NCBI GenBank assembly: GCA_021613375.1
Contig: CM038704.1
Span: 8,855,059 to 8,919,058, forward strand
Direction: 5' to 3'
Source: Megaleporinus macrocephalus
Taxonomy: Eukaryota > Chordata > Actinopteri > Characiformes > Anostomidae
Length of the DNA: 64,000 nucleotides
The translations under genes and the position numbers were made by a program. Shown one piece after another: positions 17,901-30,342 of the stretch; the first letter of the stretch is position 1, and each line of letters opens with the position of its first letter. The notes under the pieces were generated by a model that saw only the letters and a program-made list of their open reading frames with translations, was not told where the DNA came from and did not search any database.

Positions 17901-20900
17901 ATGTAATTACAGCGACCACCCATAACATCAAAACCACCTTCTCATATCTACACACACGTTTTCCATTTTTTCAATCAGCTCCATCCTCAATACAGGAGCA
18001 CTTTGTAGTTCTACACTTACAGACTGTAGTCCATCTGTTTCTCTGTATACTGTGTTAGCCTGGGTCCCCACAGGACCACCACAGAGAAGATATTGTTTGA
18101 ATGGTGGATCATTCTCAGCACTGCAGTGGTTGTTGTGTATTAGTTAGTAGCATAGACCAGTAATGGGTAAGGCGGTGATGCGTTAGTATGTGTTGTGCTG
18201 GTACGAGTGGATCAGACGAAGTAGTCCGGTTGGGACTCACTGTCCACTTAGACACTCCTACCTTGTTGGTCCACCTTGTAGATGTAAAGTCAGAGACTAT
18301 AGCTCATCTGCCGCTACACAGTTTGTGGTAGTCATCCTTCAGTCCTTCGTCAGTGGTCACAGGACGCTGACCGCAGGACACTGTTGGCTGGATGTTGCTG
18401 GTTGGTGGACTATTCTCAGTCTAGCGGTGGCACTCCAGCAGCCCTGCTGTGTCTGATCTACTCATACCAGCGCAACACACACTAATACCCACCGTCATGT
18501 CATTGTCACTGCAGTGCTGAGAATAGTATAATAGGACCTGCACTGTGGTGGTCCTGTGGTGGTCCTGACCATTAAAGAACAGGTTGAAAGAGGATAAACA
18601 ATGTATACAGAGAATCAGATGAACTACAGTCAGTAAGTGGAGCTCCTATATGGTCAGTGGAGCTGATATAATGGACAGTGTGTGTAGATACAAGGTATAT
18701 AAAGACATTTTCAAACATTGGTGGAATTCCCCTTTGAGGCATGCTTTGTGTCCTCTTGTTTCCACAGTTATTTCCAGGCAGGTGGTTCACCTGAGCACGT
18801 CATCCAGCTCCTGTCGGAGAATTACTCCGCCGTTGCACAGACGGTCAACCTGCTGGCCGAGTGGCTCATTCAGATGGGTGAGACTGATTTAATGTCGTCA
18901 GTGATCTTAAAGGGCAAATACAGAGATTTTTTAAAATTTCTAAACAGTTCAATCATTGAGATGTCAACAGTGATTGAGAGTGGATTTGATGTGATTATGG
19001 TTTAGTGTAGAGTTTAGGGAGGTCTAGTTTAGTGAGGTCTAGTTTAGTGAGGTCTAGTTTAGTGAGGTCTAGTTTAGTGAGGTCTACTGTGAAATGGTTG
19101 AGTGATACTCAGGTATCCTTACAGTGGTGGTGATGGGAGCCAGGGGTCGTCATGTGTACAACACGAGTATGTTTTATTTACTGTCTTAAACCACCAGTGA
19201 ACATACACGTGTCTTTTTTTGAAGTCCTATACGTAATGTTGAAGAGGGTAAATAGTCTGAAAGCTGGTTTTCTGGGAACTATTTTGCCTTAGAACACCAT
19301 ACATTAGAGATGGACTGATCAGCGGTTTTTAAGGCCGATTCCGATCACCTTTCAGCATGATCGGCCGATAGCCGATACTGATTGAAGGTGGGGCTGTATG
19401 CCACGGCAGGGCTACATGCAATTATTAGCACCAGCAAGTCATGAAACCTGGTCTAAACTGGTTTATTAAATTTTTAACGAGCTCATGTGAAACAGTATAA
19501 TATTTATAACTAAATTAGAAGTTGGTGTATGTAGGAGTAAACCGCTTGATACAGCTTCAGAAGAGCCACATCTGAAAAGTATCTCTACTAGGAACAGCAG
19601 AGCGTAGATCCAGGTGGAACATTAAGCAGCAGAATGAACGTCTTCTACAGCCGAGAAGAGCTGCTTATCTAGAACTATACACTCAATCACTCTGGCTGTG
19701 GTTCTTTAGCTCTCTGGCTGTTTCTGCTGCTGTTCTGTTTGTACCGGTCAGATCTGGTCTGTAGGTGTTCTGGGTTATTAGTTTTGTGTTAGCTGTGTGT
19801 TCTAGCTCTGCTGTTTACTGATACTCACTGTATTCAGCTGTGTGGTGTCTCTGAAGTGCCGTATCAGATTAGTAGTTAAATGTCTTTGTTTTGGTTCTCC
19901 GTGAGAGACGCTGATTTTACTAATTTTACAGATTTTATAAACTGCTCTGGATGAGTCTGAGTCACATACGGTAACAAACTGCCAGACGGACAATGTTTTC
20001 TTTCCATACGTGACGTGCGGTGAACGTTGTAAACTGTCCTCGTGAAGCCACTGCTTCAGTCAGTCTGTGAAAATGAAAGGGTATGTATTTCCACCTAGTG
20101 GTTCAGATATGAATTGCAGGGAGCTGGCCAGAGGTCTCGATCGGCTCTCGGGATCGGCTAAATTGGAGAAATATCGGCTGATCACAGATCACATATTTTG
20201 ATTAAAAATCGTCCGATACCGATCGATCCTTCCATCTCTACCATACATGTATCCCTCTGCAATAAGTGGAGTAAAGTAAATGAGTTAAAATACATTTGAG
20301 CCAAAACTTTATTAAAAAAAAACGTTTTAAAACTTTTCTTTAGAACAGATTACTTCACGTGAAATCACTCTGAATGACTTTTATGTTGCAATCGTTTATT
20401 ATAAACAGTTTCAGCAACTTTCAGCATTGTGTAAACTGGAGGAACTAAAGTGTGTAATTTTACATGTATACGTGCAGGTGTGGAACCAGCCCAGGTGCAG
20501 GAGCGAGTGGAGAACCACCTGAAGAGCCTCCTTATTAAACATTTCGACCCACAAAAAGCCGACTCTATTTTCACTGTGGAGGGAGAGGTAAAGTCTGACC
20601 GCTCTACATCACTTTGTTTTACACTTCTAAGATTTTTACCTCTATCAGAGGAGGATCCCGCTGAGGAGCACTGAAGCTGTTGTGTTCTGTTGTGGTGGCC
20701 CAAACACGTAACTGAGACACTTCATATAGTTTTTCCTATATTTTATCTCTGCTCTGTATTTATATTATTAACCTGTAACTAGGGGTGTGTAATATATATA
20801 TCCTCTACAATAATATCTAAATAGCCATGTTAATGATGCGCAAGGTGTCCAGCAAAACACACACTTAGCAAACTTCAGCGAGTCATTCACTAAATTAGTG

Positions 20901-23900
20901 CCTTCGCCCGATGACGCTGGGATTGGCTCCTGTTCAACCGTGACCCCAACCAGCAGGATAAAGCAGAAGATGATGAATGGATGGATATTAATATCCTTAA
21001 AGAAGTGCAAGCTAGTGAAATAAAAGACACATTTTTTTAAATAATGCAAAATATCGTCTATTATCGACACAATAACAGAAAATGTCAAGATATAATTTTT
21101 TAATCAATATCGCACAACCCTAGCTGTACCTATATGATGGATGTTTCTAAGGATTCAGATTATTTTGTTTGTACTGGAACTGAGTGAGATTAAGAACTCT
21201 CTGTTTGTGTTTCAGACGCCAGCATGGCTAGAACAGATGATCGCACACACAACATGGAGAGATCTCTTCTACAAACTTGCTGAGGCTCATCCAGACTGCC
21301 TGATGCTTAACTTCACAGTGAAGGTGAGAGTTTGAAGGTTTCTAAAGAGGATGGTGAGGACCAGGTTTGAATAAAACAGGTTACAATAGAAAGGGTTCCT
21401 TAAAACTGCAAACTGGCTTCAGCACGATGGACTCGTTTTGCAGTCTCTCTGATTCCTGGTGATCTTGTGCTCTCCTCTGTTTAGGTCTTTGTTTCTCCAT
21501 CCCTCTCAATCAATCAGTCAATCAATTAATCCATATTTATTTATATAGAACTTTTTACAACCAGTGTTGTCTCAAAGCAGCTTTACAGAAAAGCAGTTTA
21601 TGAAAAAGAGGAACCAGAGAGAGAAGCATGGTAAGAAAAGAGTCTGTGATGGGGTCAGTGAGTCTACCCCATCACCAGGTTTGTAAAAGGACACTGTGGG
21701 ACATAAGATACTTTTAAAAAGCCTAGGTAATCATAATTTAGGTATTTGTGCACATATGATACTTACCTGTGACCTTGTCCTTTAAGCTGATACTGGGGGG
21801 AGTGCAGGCGCCTTTTAGGGCTTCCCTTATACTGGCCAGTAGAGCCCACGGCCTTGTGTAGAAGTGGGGGGAGGTAAGATCCGGGAACCTGTGGGGAAAA
21901 GATAAAAGAGGGTTAAGTTTGTAAAATATATTGTATTTCGTCGCTGTCCAATGAAAACCAAATATCTCCAAAATTGCAACTTTTCAGGAGAGACCAAAAA
22001 CATACTTTACAATCAATGGAAATCAATGGAACCAGAATTTTTTCCAAGCTGTTTTGAAGCACTTCTATTGGTCCATATTGTTTGTTTTTGTTTTGTTAGT
22101 TATGACACCCCCCAGCCCCAGGGAATGGTAGGTTAATATGTGGGGCGGGGCTTGGTAGTTCTATAAAAGGGGCGGTGTTTCATTCTGGAGGGGATGGGCA
22201 GTATATGGTCGTGTCTAGAGATGGAACGATCAGAGTTTTTGAGGCCGATTCCGATCACTTTTCAGTGCGATCGGCCGATAGCCGATACCAATATTGGGCG
22301 GGGCTATATGCAAGGGCGGGGCTATATGCCATGACAGGGCTACATGTAGTTATTAGCGCAAGCAAGTCATGAAACATGGTTAAACTGGTCTTTGTTTTGT
22401 GCTAGCTCTGCTGTTTACTGATACTCACTGTATCAGATTAGTAGTGTTAAATGTCTTTATCCTGGTTCCCCACGAGACACTAGCTGGAAATTGGGCTACA
22501 TACACAAATTAGGCTAATTTATTATTTAATGCCGTCGATTGGCTAAATTGGAGAAATATTGGCCGATACCGATACATATCTGATCGATCTTTCCTACACA
22601 TACTGGCTGGTGATATGCCAGAAGGGATCAGCTGGAACTGCGAAGTTATAGCTGTGACAATGCATAGACTTCCTAAATAATGTTTATTTCCTTTTTTTAT
22701 TTCCGTTTTTCTTTTTTCTTCTTTTTTACCCGATTGTGTAAGCCTCCCAGTAAATATCACTTATAGTGTGAAACCTACTCTCGTAGTCCTCAACGGTGCA
22801 CTACTCAAGCCGTGAACTCTTAATACCCCACGGCATTCCCATAGAGTCCATGCATAGCAAAACGTGACAAAGGGTATCAAGGGCCAAGCCCCGCCCCTAG
22901 AGCAAGCCAGAGGCGACGGTGACGAGGAAGAAAGAATAAAAGAAAGGACCCTTGAGAGGAACCCAGGCTCAAAGGAGGAACCCCTCTGATGGTCTTCTTC
23001 TCCTTATCCTTTAACTCTTCAGAACATAATGGTTTTTATTTCATTGGACTGGTTCTTTAAAGAGTGCTATACAGTAATTATACAGTAATTTCATATGTTG
23101 CTTCACTTATTAAGTCACTGTCATGCGTGTTTCTCTTTAACTAATTAATATTATTGTTATTTTTTATTATTATTTTTAAAGCTGATCTCAGATGCGGGCT
23201 ATCAGGGAGAGATCACAAGTGTGTCCACGGCATGTCAGCAGTTGGAGGTTTTCTCCAGAGTCCTGCGCACGTCTCTGTCCACTCTGCTTGACGGGGGAGA
23301 ACAGAACCTGGAGAAGAACCTGCCTGAGTTTGCTGTGAGTCCTACAGAGAACCATGTGCTAGAAGCATGCTGTACCATGCTGTACCGTTACTCCATAAGA
23401 TGTTCCATAAGAGAGATTGTTTGACCGTTACTTTGACTTTAGTCTGAAGAGTATCTAGAACCTCACCTTAGTCTTTATGATCAAAATGATTGAAGTGACA
23501 CACGTCAAACTGGAAAAAGCTTCAGAGCAGCAAAAGAACAAGTCAAATCCATCCATCCATCCATCCATCCATCCATCCATCCATCCATCCATCCATCCAT
23601 CCATCCACCCACCGCCTTTCCATGTATCAGGGTCACAGGGGGTAGCAGTCTAAGCAGAGAAACCCAGACTTCCCTCTCCCCAGCCACCTCCTCTAGCTCC
23701 TCTGGGGGGATTCTGAGGCGTTCCCAGGCCAGCCGAGATATAATCCCTCCAGGGTTTCCTAGGTCTTTCTCCGGGGTCTCCTCCTGGTCGGACATGTCCG
23801 GAACACCTCCACAGGTAGGCATCCATCCTAAACAGTTGCCCGAACCACCTCAACTGGTTCCTCTCGACGTGGAGGAGTAGCAGCTTGTCTCGGAGCCTCC

Positions 23901-26900
23901 CCTGTACAATCAAGCTCCTCGCCCTATCTCTAAGGACTTGACACCGCACGGAGAAAACGCATTTCAGCAGCTTGTATCTGCGATATCGTTCTTTCAGTCT
24001 CTACCCAGAGCTCGTGAGCACAGGTGAGAGTAGGAACGTAGACTGACCGGTAGATTGAGAGCTTTGCCTTTTGGCTCAGCTCTCTCTTCACCAGGACAGA
24101 CCGGTACAGAGCCCGCATCACTGCAGACCCTGCACCAATCCGCCTGTCAACCTCCCACTCCATCCTTCCATCCCTGACTCGTGAACAAGACCCTGAGATA
24201 CTTAAACTCCTCCACTTGAGGCAGAAGAACAAGTCCTTATTCTTCATTCCTGTTCACGTTTGGGTTCTGTGATGTGTTAATATTCATGTTCGTGTGTTAT
24301 TTCTCTTTTTCTGTTGAATTGAAGACACTTCACTGACTGTGTGTATGTTTTTTCTCACGGCTGTGTAGAAGATGGTGTGTCACGGAGAACACACGTACCT
24401 GTTTGCTCAGGCTATGATGTCCATCCTGGCCCAGGAGGAGCAGGGCGGCTCAGCTGTGCGGCGTATCGGACAGGAAGTGCAGAAATGCGCTCTTCAGAGG
24501 TTCAGCGACATTTGACATCTCACTAAACTAACACAACTTATCATTTAAACAATGTTTATTTAATCTTCTTACTTCTTTATACTTGATTATAATTTATGGC
24601 TAAATATTCTTAAACATGTTTATATGTTGATGTTGGATATTAAAGTTATTAAATTCCTGAAATCTAATCTGTTTTGTCGTGTCGTTCTCAGCGGGCATGA
24701 TGCCAGTCAGATCACATTGGCACTGGGCACGGCTGCAGCATACCCTCGAGCGTGCCAGGCTTTGGGGGCCATGCTGTCCAAAGGGGCGCTGAACCCGGCC
24801 GACATCACTGTCCTCTTTAAGATGTTCAGCAGTATGGACCCTCCTCCTGTAGAACTGGTCAGTCAGACCTGAAGAGCTCTAAACTCAGATTAACTCCTCT
24901 TTGCCATGATAAACGTCCACACAGAGTAATGGCTGTACCATAACAATCTTTATTAATGTATTCATAGACTGTACGTCCAGCATAGCCAGCACATTTTCTA
25001 TATTTATTTATTATTTAGTTATTGATTAGTAACTACTATAAATTATTTATTAGGTTCTACAAAACCAACTATCGTTCCTAGGCCTTTCAAGGGCATGCAA
25101 TTTTAGCAGAGGATATAAGAATTTCAATTAATTAATTATTTGATTTTCTGATGTTTTGTTCACCATATAAATCTCTTGAAGTAGAAGACTGGCCAAAGTA
25201 GCTGATTAGCTATATTGATCAAGTGTTGAGTTCAGTTAAATGTCTCACAGATAATATAAGTTAGCCACTAAAAATGATCTAGCTGGAGGTTAGAAATGAT
25301 TAATTTACTGCTTTTTGTTTTGTTTACGTTTATGAGCCTCGACCCAATACATCCAATTCACATTGTGCTTGTTTTATGTAATATCACTAAAATCCAATCA
25401 CTGTGAAAAAGAACAGCAGTCAGCTTAAATAACTGTGATCAGACTAATAGGTTATCAATAACTGTGACGAATCAAATCGTTACTATATAACATATGTTGT
25501 GAAGATGTTTGTCAGTGATGTTTCCTGTGCTTTGCTCAAGAGCACTTCAGTCATGTACTGTTGGTTGCCGGTTCGATCCCCTGGACCAACAGCACATGAC
25601 TGAAGTGCCCTTGAGCAAGGCATCTAACCCACAACTGCTCCCCGGGCGCCGTGGATACCGCTCGGGGCAAGTAAGCTCATTTGTTGTCAATTTTTATTTT
25701 TCTACATCATTTGAACCATTGCCACAATGTTTTTTCTAAATTTCACGATGAATGGACCAATAGAAATGCTCCAAAATAGCTTGGAGAAAATTCTGGTTCC
25801 ATTGAGTTTAAAAGTAAAATATGTTTTTGATCTTTCCTGTAAAGTTGCAATTTTGGAAATACTTGTTTTTCATTGGACAGTGATGACATGTGAGTGTTTC
25901 ACTGCAGAGATGTGGTTCTATATACTATAATTACTTACTTACTGCTTTACTCGTGTGCTCTGTTTGTAGATCCGTGTTCCAGCCTTCTTAGATCTCTTTA
26001 TGCAGTCTCTGTTCAAACCTGGAGCCAAAATCAACCAGGACCACAAACACAAATACATTCACATTCTGGCCTACGCAGCCAGCGTGGTGGAGACCTGGAA
26101 GAAGGTACAAACACAGTCCATGCTGAATTAAAGCAAAATGTCTTCTTAGGCTTGTGGTTGTTGATTTCTGGCTGTTGAAAATGTAGTTAAGATGCAGTAA
26201 TTAATTGTAAATATGAAGATATGAAATTATGAAAAATATGAAATTGTGCTTTAATTTTCTGGATTCAAGTGTTTTAAGTTTTTCTCGTCAAGCTTTTTTT
26301 GTATGTTCAGCATCTGTTTCTTTTTCGTATAGAACAAGCGTGTCAGTATCAATAAGGATGAGCTGAAGTCGACCTCTAAAGCCATCGAAACTGTTCACAA
26401 TCTGTGCTGTAATGAGAATAAAGGAGCTACAGAGCTGGTCGCAGAGCTCGGCACCCTGTACCAGTGCATCAGGTACATACGCTCACATAAATACATATTA
26501 TATTATCATCTAACATGTAACACACATTCATATCGTGCTGCTTGAAAATATTAGTAATATAAAAAAATATACATTTTCTATATTTTTGCATAAATATGAC
26601 TTGAAACAAGCCTTAAAAGTACATATAAAAGAACCTACTTAAACAAATAGGGCAAAAATATCATAATATTGAAGTTTATATTAAATTTGTGCTGTGATTT
26701 CTGGAATTACTGGAATTTTTAGCTACTTAAAATGTGCATCTGTCTCCAAATGTTCATACTGTGTGATTCCCCCATGTGGTCCGTGTGCTGAGTGATTTAT
26801 AAGGCCAGGTGTAGTGACCCGTGTGTATGTGTGTGTCAGGTTTCCGGTGGTAGCAATGGGCGTGCTGAAGTGGGTGGACTGGACAGTGTCTGAACCTCGT

Positions 26901-27487
26901 TATTTCCAGCTGCAGACTGATCACACGCCGGTCCACTTGGCTTTGCTGGATGAGGTGAAACTTCGCTCCCATTCACAGGAAACACAAACAGGCTGATAAG
27001 CTTTACCCCATTTTCCTAGTTTGGCCTTTGAACCGTCCTGCAGCGTGCTGCTGCTGTAACTGCAGACCAAGCATTCTTTATTTTAGCTGGCAAGAACTTT
27101 GTCTGACTGGTTTTGTGAGTAACAGGTCACGTCTTAAGCTAGCACAACAGTAACATCAGCCAACTAATAAAAGCAGCAGCTTAGTGGAGCTCCAGTTGCT
27201 TTTGAGATCCTTCTATAACGAGAACCCACCAGCTCTGTGTATGAGAGAGAGATTCGAGAGCTGAACCACTGACTGTATATGATATAGACACTCATTAACT
27301 GCATGTATGATATGTGGTATACACTCATTGGGTAGAGTATGCAGACATAATTGATGTGTCGGTGATGTAATTTGGCAACTGTTTACTCTGTGTAAATCAT
27401 ATATATCACTACATATATATATATAATATATAATGATTTACACAGAGTAAACAGTTGGCAAATCACATCACCGACACAAATTATGTC

Positions 27488-27566
<79 letters not shown>

Positions 27567-30086
27567 TACTAATAAAATAAATATATTACATAAATATAGT
27601 AATAAATATATTATGATGAAGCTAATTTTGTCCACTTGTATAGGTATCTAGGTATAAAGTACAGTGTACTTAGTGCACTGCTGTGGAAATTACTATCCAT
27701 TGATTATCTAAACAGCGTATCATGATTTCTTGGGCTAAATGAATCTGACAGGTCTAATATTTGATGTGTGTTTCCTTCTCAGATCAGTACGTGCCATCAG
27801 CTCCTCCATCCTCAGGTTCTGCAGCTGCTTGTTAAACTCTTTGAAACAGAACATTCACAACTTGATGTGATGGAACAGGTACACACACGTACACAAACTA
27901 CACACTATACACATTTATTACACACACACACAAACTCTAGAGGGTTTGAACATCGAATCACAGTTAGTGGGAGTCACTGTGTTTACACTATTACACCAAT
28001 AGTGTTCAGTGTAAATGCAGATTGAAAAACATCTCAAATTTGTAAGAAAGCAGTCGTTAAAGATCACTCCACAGCTTACCTGTTCCATCATCTCCCAACA
28101 AACCACGTGTGAACAGAGTATGAGGAGTGTGAACAGAGTATGAGGAGTATGAAGAGAGTATGAGGAGTATGAGGAGTATGAAGAGAGTATGAGGAGTATG
28201 AAGAGAGTATGAGGAGTATGAAGAGAGTATGAGGAGTATGAAGAGAGTATGAGGAGTATGAAGAGAGTATGAGGAGTATGAAGAGAGTGTGAGGAGTATG
28301 AAGAGAGTGTGAGGAGTATGAAGAGAGTATGAGGAGTATGAAGAGAGTATGAGGAGTATGAAGAGAGTGTGAGGAGTATGAAGAGAGTGTGAGGAGTATG
28401 AAGAGAGTATGAGGAGTATGAAGAGAGTATGAGGAGTATGAAGAGAGTGTGAGGAGTATGAAGAGAGTGTGAGGAGTATGAAGAGAGTATGAGGAGTATG
28501 AAGAGAGTGTGAGGAGTATGAAGAGAGTATGAGGAGTATGAAGAGAGTATGAGGAGTATGAAGAGAGTATGAGGAGTATGAAGAGAGTATGAGGAGTATG
28601 AAGAGAGTGTGAGGAGTATGAAGAGAGTATGAGGAGTATGAAGAGAGTATGAGGAGTATGAAGAGAGTATGAGGAGTATGAAGAGAGTATGAGGAGTATG
28701 AAGAGAGTATGAGGGGTATGAAGAGAGTATGAGGGGTATGAAGAGAGTATGAGGGGTATGAAGAGAGTATGTGGAGTATGAAGAGAGTATGAGGAGTATG
28801 AAGAGAATATGAGGAGTATGAAGAGAGTATGAGGAGTATGAAGAGAGTATGAGGAGTATGAAGAGAGTATGAGGAGTATGAAGAGAGTATGAGGAGTATG
28901 AAGAGAGTATGAGGAGTATGAAGAGAGTATGAGGAGTATGAAGAGAGTATGAGGAGTATGAAGAGAGTATGAGGAGTATGAAGAGAGTATGAGGAGTATG
29001 AAGAGAGTGAATGCACAGTATCGTTTATTGTTATCAATAACATCATTATCACACAACCCTAGTTGCCAGTAAATGTACAACATATATTACACACGTGCTC
29101 ACACTCTCTTACTGTACTCGTGTTTGCAGTTGGAGCTGAAGAAGACACTACTAGACCGAATGGTTCACCTGTTGAGTCGCGGTTACGTGTTGCCTGTGGT
29201 CAGTTACATCCGTAAATGTCTGGAGAAACTCAACACCGACATCTCGCTGATCAGATACTTCGTCACTGAGGTGAGGCCAGTGATGAAGAGTAATTACTCT
29301 AAAATAGTATGGTGTGCTGTTATGATGGAATGGAATATTTGTACAGTACTGGGGAGAAAATGTTGATGGGGTCAGATTATAACCCTATAGAGAATCTCAT
29401 AATAAACACAGCTTAATGTTCTGGAAAGAGGAGTACTGGCTTTTCTCCCTGTAAAAGATTGTCTGCAGGTTTAATCATCTCACTATGTTTTAAAGAAATG
29501 CTCACTTGATCTGTTTAAGGATTTGTTAAAACTATTACCAGCTTCATGTTGTGCTATATAGACTTGGAGCATAGATTAGTGTGTGTTTCTCTTTGGTCTA
29601 CCAGGTGCTGGATGTGATTGCACCCCCGTATACCTCTGACTTCGTCCAGCTGTTTTTACCAATCCTGGAGAACGACAGTATAGCTGGAACCATCCGCACT
29701 GAAGGAGAACACGATCCTGTTGCTGAGTTTATTGGTTAGTAAAATACAGTCATGTTCTCTAACTGCTGCAGTGGCAGAGGATCCAAATGGAGTGAGAAGG
29801 CCAGGATACAGATGCACTGCCAGGCTGTAGCTTCATGTGACCTTCCATAGTAGTTGCTAGAAGCATCAGCAGGAGCTGGTCAGAGTGAGTTTTGGGTCTG
29901 TTCAGGTAGATTTAGTCTGATACTGATTGTTTTCAGGCTCTGTGTTGTGAAGGCTTGCTTTGCAGTTCTTAACTCTTGATATAGATGGAATGAATTCACA
30001 GAGTGGTTCTGGTGCTAAAGTGAACTCAGTCTTTGTTTTTGTCGTTTCCAGCACACTGCAAATCCAACTTCATCATGATGAACTGA
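14946..30086 (+). CDS. nelfcd: Negative elongation factor C/D (TH1-like)
   Basis: NELF-C/D is a subunit of the nuclear four-subunit NELF complex, which with DSIF holds RNA polymerase II in promoter-proximal pause. Fifteen exons: 14946-14993, 15382-15494, 18768-18877, 20478-20587, 21216-21323, 23182-23334, 24369-24499, 24692-24857, 25970-26104, 26333-26472, 26840-26954, 27783-27878, 29130-29270, 29605-29734, 30052-30086. They sum to 1731 nt, 576 aa, close to human NELF-D. The protein begins [14 protein letters not shown] and ends CKSNFIMMN. Recognisable segments include [14 protein letters not shown] [40 protein letters not shown] and [17 protein letters not shown]. The start matches the internal MDE methionine of mammals; the mammalian upstream extension is not obvious. 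The donor of exon 7 (24500) is GTTCAG, weak but required by the frame. Introns carry a SINE, a VNTR, a hAT insertion, an RTE fragment and a 20-bp minisatellite. The gene converges on ctsz. Confidence 0.96.
15597..17720. repeat. Dispersed repeat interrupted by a SINE
   Basis: ATATTTATTTATATAGCACT ... ACTACAAAG before 15642 and CACAAAGTGCTGCACACAG after 16890 read as one element split by the SINE. The right part (to about 17720) carries phrases common in teleost repeats such as TGCATTCTGGACCCGCTGGA. The family is not named. Confidence 0.5.
15642..16890 (-). repeat. tRNA-derived SINE with an internal VNTR
   Basis: The minus strand has the tRNA-like head with box B GGTTCGATCCC (16824-16834) at its right end. 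The body contains about 20 tandem units of roughly 50 bp (AGTGAAACACCCACATATAC, then ACACTAGTGAACATACACAC) from 15718 to 16710. A higher-order period of about 297 bp is visible at 16041, 16338 and 16635. Confidence 0.8.
17911..18690. mobile_element. Fold-back (long inverted repeat) element, copy A
   Basis: The left part (ATCTACACACAC ... AGACTGTAGTCCATCTG) is mirrored on the right (CAGTCAGTAAGTGGAGCTCC ... GTGTGTAGAT). Both arms contain CAGCACTGCAGTG. It is non-coding and lies in nelfcd intron 2. The same family recurs at 58969-59565. Confidence 0.7.
19018..19085. repeat. 15-bp tandem repeat
   Basis: About four copies of GAGGTCTAGTTTAGT lie just after nelfcd exon 3. Confidence 0.9.
19305..20240. 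mobile_element. hAT-like non-autonomous transposon with 8-bp target duplication
   Basis: The ends are perfect 10-bp inverted repeats TAGAGATGGA / TCCATCTCTA. Both flanks carry CCATACAT (19297-19304 and 20241-20248), an 8-bp duplication as hAT elements make. The subterminal ends share CCGATTCCGATC / CCGATACCGATCGATC. There is no transposase. A diverged copy is at 22216-22597. Confidence 0.85.
20780..21122. mobile_element. Short TIR element remnant
   Basis: The ends CTAGGGGTGTGTAATAT and ATATCGCACAACCCTAG are near inverted copies of the GGGTTGTGCGATAT type common in fish. The interior contains a second repeat end with GATGACGCTGGGATTGG. Target duplication is unclear. Similar ends are seen near 29050 and 48508. 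Confidence 0.45.
21938..22085. mobile_element. Member of the 203-bp MITE family
   Basis: It begins TCGTCGCTGTCCAATGAAAA and holds the shared core AATCAATGGAACCAGAATTT and CTATTGGTCCAT. The right end is not intact. Confidence 0.55.
22216..22597. mobile_element. Diverged copy of the hAT-like element at 19305
   Basis: It shares TAGAGATGGAACGATCAGAG, GAGGCCGATTCCGATCAC and GATCGGCCGATAGCCGATAC with the intact copy, but is shorter. The right terminus is degraded and no target duplication is found. Confidence 0.7.
23549..24240 (-). mobile_element. 3' end of an RTE/Rex3-like LINE, decayed
   Basis: Minus-strand frames read [20 protein letters not shown], then [19 protein letters not shown], then [20 protein letters not shown]. 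These match the C-terminal part of a fish non-LTR reverse transcriptase. The frame shifts near 23940. The 3' end terminates in a (GATG)n run at 23549-23608, as I recall for Rex3-type RTE elements. It is antisense to nelfcd in intron 6. The family assignment is tentative. Confidence 0.65.
25531..25690 (+). repeat. tRNA-derived SINE with snap-back head
   Basis: Box B GGTTCGATCCC is at 25570-25580 and the SINE body follows (CCCTTGAGCAAGGCATCTAA). Upstream, 25531-25564 is the reverse complement of 25586-25620, replacing the normal tRNA-like head. Confidence 0.75.
25690..25890. mobile_element. Member of the 203-bp MITE family (reverse)
   Basis: It contains GGACCAATAGAAATGCTCC and ends TTTTTCATTGGACAGTGATGA, matching the element at 55606-55808 with divergence. 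Confidence 0.6.
27341..27490. repeat. Near-perfect hairpin, arms about 60 bp
   Basis: The left arm 27341-27400 (GCAGACATAATTGATGTGTC ...) and right arm 27433-27490 are inverted copies differing at only a few positions, separated by an AT-rich loop. The right arm runs straight into the TA microsatellite. Lies in nelfcd intron 11. Confidence 0.9.
27491..27559. repeat. (AT)n microsatellite
   Basis: About 34 AT units adjoining the hairpin. Confidence 0.95.
28120..29008. repeat. 20-bp minisatellite, about 43 copies
   Basis: The unit is GAGGAGTATGAAGAGAGTAT with variants (AGTGT, GGGGTATG, TGGAGTATG). It lies in nelfcd intron 12. Long minus-strand open frames (for example 28057-29052) consist only of the repeat read in all three frames and are not genes. 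Confidence 0.97.
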
Positions 30087-30342
30087 GCTCAGTCCTGTAG
30101 AAGAATCTTAACCATGAGACCCCACATGATCATCATCATCAGTCTGGTCTGGAGTTTTTATATTCCACTGGAGATGAAGGTTTAACAAGTGAAGTGAAAC
30201 CCAACTGTTTATGCTGGAGGATAAACACAACTGATTGGTTTTCACAGGTGATTTAAGGGTTAGTGCTTTAAGCTGTTGTGGCTAAAACATGTATTATATT
30301 TTTCATTAATATTTTTTGTTTTGTACAAGATGTTTTTCATTT

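Noticed and set aside
25570..25580. Possible tRNA genes, from box-B-like GGTTCGATCCC at several places
   Set aside because: No cloverleaf around them; each is the head of a dispersed SINE with a common non-tRNA body.
28057..29083. Two 331-codon minus-strand open frames
   Set aside because: They are the 20-bp minisatellite read in different frames; the true gene here is nelfcd on plus.
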